Positions 60,292 through 64,000 of a stretch of DNA of 64,000 nucleotides are shown piece after piece (position 1 is the stretch's first letter; each line of letters starts with the position of its first letter). The stretch covers positions 1 to 64,000 of the forward strand of contig JADBYT010000005.1 of the NCBI GenBank assembly GCA_020402865.1, written 5' to 3'. The position numbers and the translations under genes are program-made. The notes under the pieces were generated by a model. That model made no database searches. It was not told where the DNA came from and worked only from the letters and a program-made list of their open reading frames with translations. The DNA comes from Bacteroidota bacterium (GTDB lineage Bacteria > Bacteroidota > Bacteroidia > Palsa-965).

Positions 60292-61803
60292 TTACTGTTT
60301 TACAAAAGCAATACGCTCAATGATAATGCCTGATGCATTGCGAAGGGCAAGCACGTAGCTGCCGTTTTCAAGTGCGCTGATGTTGAGTTGAGGCTGGGCG
60401 GTTTGTGCCATTACCAGACGGCCTGTAGCATCGAATACTTCAAGCTGTGTGCCGGCGGGCACTGCGCTGAGCTGAAGTGTTTCATTAGCCGGATTGGGGA
60501 ATACACGGATGCTGCCGGTGGTGTTGCTTTGTGCAAGACCGGTACATACATCTACAAAAATGCTGTCGGTGGCGCTGCCTACGCAGCTGCTGGTATCCGT
60601 GTAAGTGTAGGTAATGAGCTGCCAGCCCGGCGTGGTGGTGGATGCATTAAACATATTGCCACTAACTCCGGGGCCGCTCCAGGTGCCGCCTGCCGGGCTT
60701 TCGCCGCCAAGCATAAAGGCCGGTGTGTTAAGGCAAAGTGTATCGGAATTGGTAAGCTGAAGGGTAACAACCGGCGGTGTACTGTTGGTGAGTGTGGTGA
60801 AAAATTGGGTGCCGCAGCCGTTTCCGTCTATAATTACACAGTTGTAAACACCGGCCGGAAGGTTGTTGATTGTGGGCGAAGTACCACCGTTTGACCACTG
60901 GTAGGTGTAGGGCAGTGTGCCGCCGCTTACCACAATTGTAACTGAACCATTGTTCTGATTGCAACCGGGGTTTACAATGTTGGTAAAGGTGGCGGTAATT
61001 TGTGTGGGTTGGGTAATGGTTACCGAAACGGTATCAGAAAGGTTACACTCGTTGGTAACGATACAGGTGTACACGCCAGCCATTAAACCTGTGGCTGTGG
61101 CAGAAGTACTGCTATTGGGCGACCAGGCGTAGGTAAAGGTATTTCCGTTGGTAGCTTGCACAGTGGCCTGACCGTTTGTACCTCCGAAACAGTTTACGTT
61201 TTGTGTATTGGTAATTTGTGCCACCGGAGCCACGCAGCACGGTGTCATAGTGTGGTTACCAATGTAGGTGGTGGTATTTTGCGGATACACGTCATACTCC
61301 GTAGCGGCCACTGCCCAGTTCGTGTTGCCCTGATTGGTGCTGATGTTGCGCACCAGTGTAAATTCGCTGGTAGCGCCGGTGCCTACGGGCCAGTTGGTGC
61401 CGGGATCCACACCAATAATACCGATGATATCGAGTACGGTGTTGGTGGAAATGTTTTTAAGCACCATCGCATCATCGCCATTGTAGAAAGTAATGCTATG
61501 AAGTGTATCTGAAACGGCGAGAATAGCAGCTATGGCCTGCGAGTTTCCGGCTACATACACAGCGCCCGGAGCAAGCGTGCCCTGAGGTGAAAGTGAATCG
61601 GTAGGCGTAGGTGAACCGTTGTTGTAGCGGTAAATTTTGTAGTTGGATAGGTTAACCGTGCCAGAGGTAGGATTGTAAATTTCAATGGCTTTGTTGTTCG
61701 ATGAGCCTTCGAGGTATTCGGAGAAGAAGAGCTCCGAACACGATTGTGCGTAGCCGGCGGCTGATACCAGCAACAGCAGAGACAGGGTAATGGTTTTTTT
61801 CAT
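60292..61803 (-). CDS. Secreted lamin-tail and SprB-repeat protein with T9SS sorting tail
   Basis: A 503-aa protein. A signal peptide (MKKTITLSLLLLVSAAGYAQ) is followed by a lamin-tail domain (LFFSEYLEGSSNNKAIEIYN, 20-185), two SprB-like repeats (VNCFGGTNGQATVQATNGN; VNPGCNQNNGSVTIVVSGG), a GGESPAGGTWSGPGV module nearly identical in pattern to that of the protein at 55336-57561, and a type A T9SS tail (VFPNPANETLQLSAVPAG). SprB-type repeats belong to gliding adhesins. Surface-located, transcribed alone. Confidence 0.93.
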   Translation of the reverse strand: MKKTITLSLLLLVSAAGYAQSCSELFFSEYLEGSSNNKAIEIYNPTSGTVNLSNYKIYRYNNGSPTPTDSLSPQGTLAPGAVYVAGNSQAIAAILAVSDTLHSITFYNGDDAMVLKNISTNTVLDIIGIIGVDPGTNWPVGTGATSEFTLVRNISTNQGNTNWAVAATEYDVYPQNTTTYIGNHTMTPCCVAPVAQITNTQNVNCFGGTNGQATVQATNGNTFTYAWSPNSSTSATATGLMAGVYTCIVTNECNLSDTVSVTITQPTQITATFTNIVNPGCNQNNGSVTIVVSGGTLPYTYQWSNGGTSPTINNLPAGVYNCVIIDGNGCGTQFFTTLTNSTPPVVTLQLTNSDTLCLNTPAFMLGGESPAGGTWSGPGVSGNMFNASTTTPGWQLITYTYTDTSSCVGSATDSIFVDVCTGLAQSNTTGSIRVFPNPANETLQLSAVPAGTQLEVFDATGRLVMAQTAQPQLNISALENGSYVLALRNASGIIIERIAFVKQ

Positions 61804-61923
61804 GCTGCGAAATTAAACCTTTCCCCCCGTAGTTCCTATTAATTCTCTCTTATCAATTTGCACCAGCAACCGCTTTCAGCCACAAATAACATGCTGATTA
61901 CAAGCCCCAATACAAATTATTGG

Positions 61924-62010
61924 TTAATCGAACGGACAGAAAACGGCAAGAGCCACAAAGGCAAGAATTAGTGAGCCGGGGAATAGCAGCGAAACGAGAA
62001 ATGAGCGCAT
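61924..62010 (-). CDS. Possible 28-aa single-helix membrane peptide
   Basis: ATG at 62010 to TAA at 61924. The product is one hydrophobic stretch (LLFPGSLILAFVALAVFC) with a basic second residue and ends PFD. A -7-type box TATTTTTG (62042-62035 on the minus strand) is correctly oriented ~25 bases upstream of the ATG. There is no convincing -33 box or ribosome binding site. It could be chance; length alone gives no support. Confidence 0.3.
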   Translation of the reverse strand: MRSFLVSLLFPGSLILAFVALAVFCPFD

Positions 62011-62034
62011 GATACTTTTTTTTAGTGTCCAACT

Positions 62035-62042
62035 CAAAAATA
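62035..62042 (-). promoter_or_regulatory. Candidate -7 promoter element for the micro-ORF
   Basis: TATTTTTG on the minus strand matches TAnnTTTG exactly; the predicted start of transcription would fall ~20 bases before the micro-ORF ATG. No clear -33 element. Confidence 0.3.
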
Positions 62043-62149
62043 ACAGCACCGTTGCTGTTCATCATTAAGACGCCGTTTAAAAGTGATTACAACAGAATTA
62101 AAGCTATTGTTTGCAGTCTTTAAAAGGGTAAATAGTACATTGCGGGCAT

Positions 62150-64000
62150 ATGCGGATGCGACTATTTCTTGCGGTGGTTTTGCTGGCAGCAGGATGCAGC
62201 AGGCAAACACCTGTAGTGCCCGGCGATATCAGCAACAGGTGGTATAACCGGATTACCAGCGATACAAAACCCGCTGTTGACTCGTTACTGATTTATGCGC
62301 AAATGCTTGATTCGGTGGCCGACGACCGTGCGCAGGTAAAAGCAATGGCCTCCTTCGGTTACGGAATTTATTACAAGCAGAAAGGATATTACCGGCAGGC
62401 GTACAGTTCGTTTATGAATGCCGACTCACTGGCCTCAAAAACCGGCACAGACACGCTGCGTGTGCGCGCACTGATTGGAGCCGGCCAGTGCGACTGGAAC
62501 GAAGGGCGCACAGATAATGCAATTGAAAAAATGCTGCGTGCGCTAAAACTGGCCGAAAACACCGGCTTCAACCGCGGTATTGCAGGCGCACATATTTCGC
62601 TGGCGCAGGTGTATCAGCAGAGCGATAAAACTGATCTTGCCCGTGAGCACCTGCAGGCAGCCATGCGCATGAGCAGCGAAAATGGTTCCGACAGAAATTA
62701 TTTTATTGCTGCTCACACGCTGGCCAATTTATATGGCATGGGCGGGAAAATTGACAGTGCGCTGGCCATAGACAGTGCCATGCTGCTGAAGCTGAACAGC
62801 GACCGCCTTCAGAAATTCCGTTCCATGTTTTACGACAATCAGGCCAACTGCTATACCGAAATGCAGCAGTTTGACAAGGCCTATGCCGCTTTTATGCGTT
62901 CCATTGCGCAGGATTCGCTCACCGGCGATGCGCGGCAGCAGGCCGATTCGTATCTGGGACTAAGCAATTTGTTTCTGGCGCAAAACAACGTGGCACAGGC
63001 CGAAATTTACCTGAACGAATTTTTGCGCCGCGCCCGCAGCATAAACTACCGCCAGGGCGAAAAGCAGGCCTGGCAGATTCTGGCCGGCGTGTATGCCGGA
63101 CAGCGCAAATACACCGAAGCACTGGCGGCAAAAGATTCGGTGCGGCGCATCAGCGAGCGTTTGCTGAACGAGAAAACACAAACGCGCATTGCCGAACTGC
63201 AAACGGTGTATGACACGGAGAAAAAAGACCGTTTGCTGGCCGAGGCTGCGGTGAGTTTGGGCAGGCAGCGGCTTATTACCGGCGCGGTGGCGGTAGCGGC
63301 GCTGCTGCTGCTGCTCACAGGCTTTTCGGTTTACCGCCGCTACCGCCACCGCAAAGACGAAGAACTGCGACACGAACTCCGCCGCCAGCAGCAGCTTGCC
63401 ACACAAGCCCTGTTTGCAGGCGAACAACAGGAACGCCTGCGCATTGGCCGCGATCTGCACGACAGCATTGGCCAGCAGCTTGCCGCGCTTAAAATGCAGA
63501 TGGCCGGGCAAAACCTCAGCGCAGCTTCCATGCAGCTGGTAGAACAAACCCTGCGCGATGTGCGCGCCATTTCGCACAACCTCATACCCGAAGCACTCCA
63601 CTTCGGCCTCGCCGCCGCCCTCGATGAATTGTGCGTGCAACTTAGCCACAGCGGCACCACTGCCACATTCAATCCCGCAACCGGCCTGACCCGCCCGCTG
63701 CTCAAACCCGAAGCCGAACTATCGGTCTTCAGGCTCGCGCAGGAAGTGACCGGCAACATGCTCAAGTATGCGCAGGCCACACACATCACCATCGACCTGC
63801 AAAAAACCGAAAACCACGCCGAACTCCGCATTACCGACAACGGCCGCGGATTCGACACCACACAATTTACCCAGTCAGCCGGACGAGGCTGGGGCAATGT
63901 ACAGGCGCGCACACTCATGCTGGGCGGCACTGTTGCCATTGACTCGGCACCCGGATCAGGAACCAAATTGTATCTTCGGATTCCCGTTGAGCCGGGCGCA
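62150..64000 (+). CDS. TPR-containing sensor histidine kinase (HisKA_3 type), 3'-truncated by the window
   Basis: 617 codons are visible from ATG 62150 (or the third codon, ATG 62156) to the edge. A lipoprotein-like signal (FLAVVLLAAGCSRQ) exports a TPR domain (about 30-350, ALIGAGQCDWNEGRTDNAIE). One membrane helix follows near 375-393 (AVAVAALLLLLTGFSVY), then a HisKA_3 domain with phospho-acceptor H437 (RIGRDLHDSIGQQLAALKMQ) and an HATPase with EVTGNMLKYAQA, DNGRGFD and GRGWGNVQAR. Such kinases usually pair with a LuxR-type regulator encoded just downstream, outside this window. Only the last few codons seem missing. Confidence 0.93.
   Translation, partial: MRMRLFLAVVLLAAGCSRQTPVVPGDISNRWYNRITSDTKPAVDSLLIYAQMLDSVADDRAQVKAMASFGYGIYYKQKGYYRQAYSSFMNADSLASKTGTDTLRVRALIGAGQCDWNEGRTDNAIEKMLRALKLAENTGFNRGIAGAHISLAQVYQQSDKTDLAREHLQAAMRMSSENGSDRNYFIAAHTLANLYGMGGKIDSALAIDSAMLLKLNSDRLQKFRSMFYDNQANCYTEMQQFDKAYAAFMRSIAQDSLTGDARQQADSYLGLSNLFLAQNNVAQAEIYLNEFLRRARSINYRQGEKQAWQILAGVYAGQRKYTEALAAKDSVRRISERLLNEKTQTRIAELQTVYDTEKKDRLLAEAAVSLGRQRLITGAVAVAALLLLLTGFSVYRRYRHRKDEELRHELRRQQQLATQALFAGEQQERLRIGRDLHDSIGQQLAALKMQMAGQNLSAASMQLVEQTLRDVRAISHNLIPEALHFGLAAALDELCVQLSHSGTTATFNPATGLTRPLLKPEAELSVFRLAQEVTGNMLKYAQATHITIDLQKTENHAELRITDNGRGFDTTQFTQSAGRGWGNVQARTLMLGGTVAIDSAPGSGTKLYLRIPVEPGA

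Larger units (their letters stand above)
61804..62149. other. 346-base intergenic region with one possible micro-ORF
   Basis: Between the divergent lamin-tail protein gene and the sensor kinase. It has no long frame. It holds a candidate 28-codon membrane peptide on the minus strand (61924-62010) with a -7-like box in front of it. The remainder shows no repeat or strong hairpin. Confidence 0.6.

Noticed and set aside
1-64000. tRNA, rRNA or transposase genes
   Set aside because: No tRNA T-loop plus acceptor pairing, no rRNA-like stretch and no transposase or integrase motif (DDE, Tyr/Ser recombinase) was recognised while reading.

Overview
The window comes from a Bacteroidota genome (flavobacterial or sphingobacterial/chitinophagal side; the order cannot be fixed from this stretch). 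The grounds are type IX secretion (T9SS) sorting tails on several secreted proteins, a PorW/SprE-type T9SS lipoprotein, a gliding-associated C-terminal (CHU_C-type) protein, an F-type ATP synthase cluster lacking beta and epsilon, DUF2807 and lamin-tail proteins, many lipoproteins, and little use of strong Shine-Dalgarno sites. Base composition is mid-GC, with AT-rich islands around 1.5-4.9 kb and 23.5-24.9 kb.

Layout. 0-5 kb: the 3' part of an RsuA/RluB pseudouridine synthase with a long repetitive charged N-terminal extension, then two AT-rich secreted proteins of unknown function. The last 28 codons of the synthase occur twice, on either side of the first of these genes. 5-13 kb (minus strand): bactofilin, AtpZ-like protein, two tandem paralogous beta-barrel-like proteins, an AtpI-like membrane protein, then atpB-E-F-H-A-G ending in a strong terminator. 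13-18 kb: DUF2807 lipoprotein, a small lipoprotein flanked by two copies of a structured repeat, porW, and a ParE/RelE toxin-antitoxin pair. 18-34 kb (mostly plus): LytM peptidase, lipoprotein, BNR/T9SS protein, dxr, an AT-rich membrane protein, a YjbR protein, a REP-like repeat cluster, rseP, two small exported proteins, a PhnA-domain protein, an AsmA-like protein and a nidogen/PKD surface protein.

34-54.4 kb (minus strand) is a complete Wzx/Wzy-type exopolysaccharide (EPS) locus: a WecA/MraY-family priming enzyme, four glycosyltransferases, a hexapeptide acyltransferase, a three-domain APH/nucleotidyltransferase/thymidylate-kinase-like protein, flippase, polymerase/ligase, a Wzc-like co-polymerase and a Wza-like export lipoprotein. 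Embedded in it is a signalling unit: an H-NOX haem sensor, a soluble PAS-hybrid histidine kinase with receiver and HPt, and a sigma-54-dependent response regulator. The export lipoprotein is itself read as one frame with an intact receiver domain at its N-terminus, and the Wzc-like protein has lost its kinase motifs. I read this as a nitric-oxide-responsive phosphorelay acting on EPS synthesis and possibly directly on the export machine. This is the strongest candidate for an undescribed system in the window.

54.4-64 kb: CAP-domain protein, secreted T9SS proteins (HYR/glycine-rich; lamin-tail/SprB), a proline-rich lipoprotein, a collagen-like glycine-rich lipoprotein, and a TPR two-component sensor kinase running off the right edge. 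No rRNA, tRNA, CRISPR array, transposase or phage gene was recognised.
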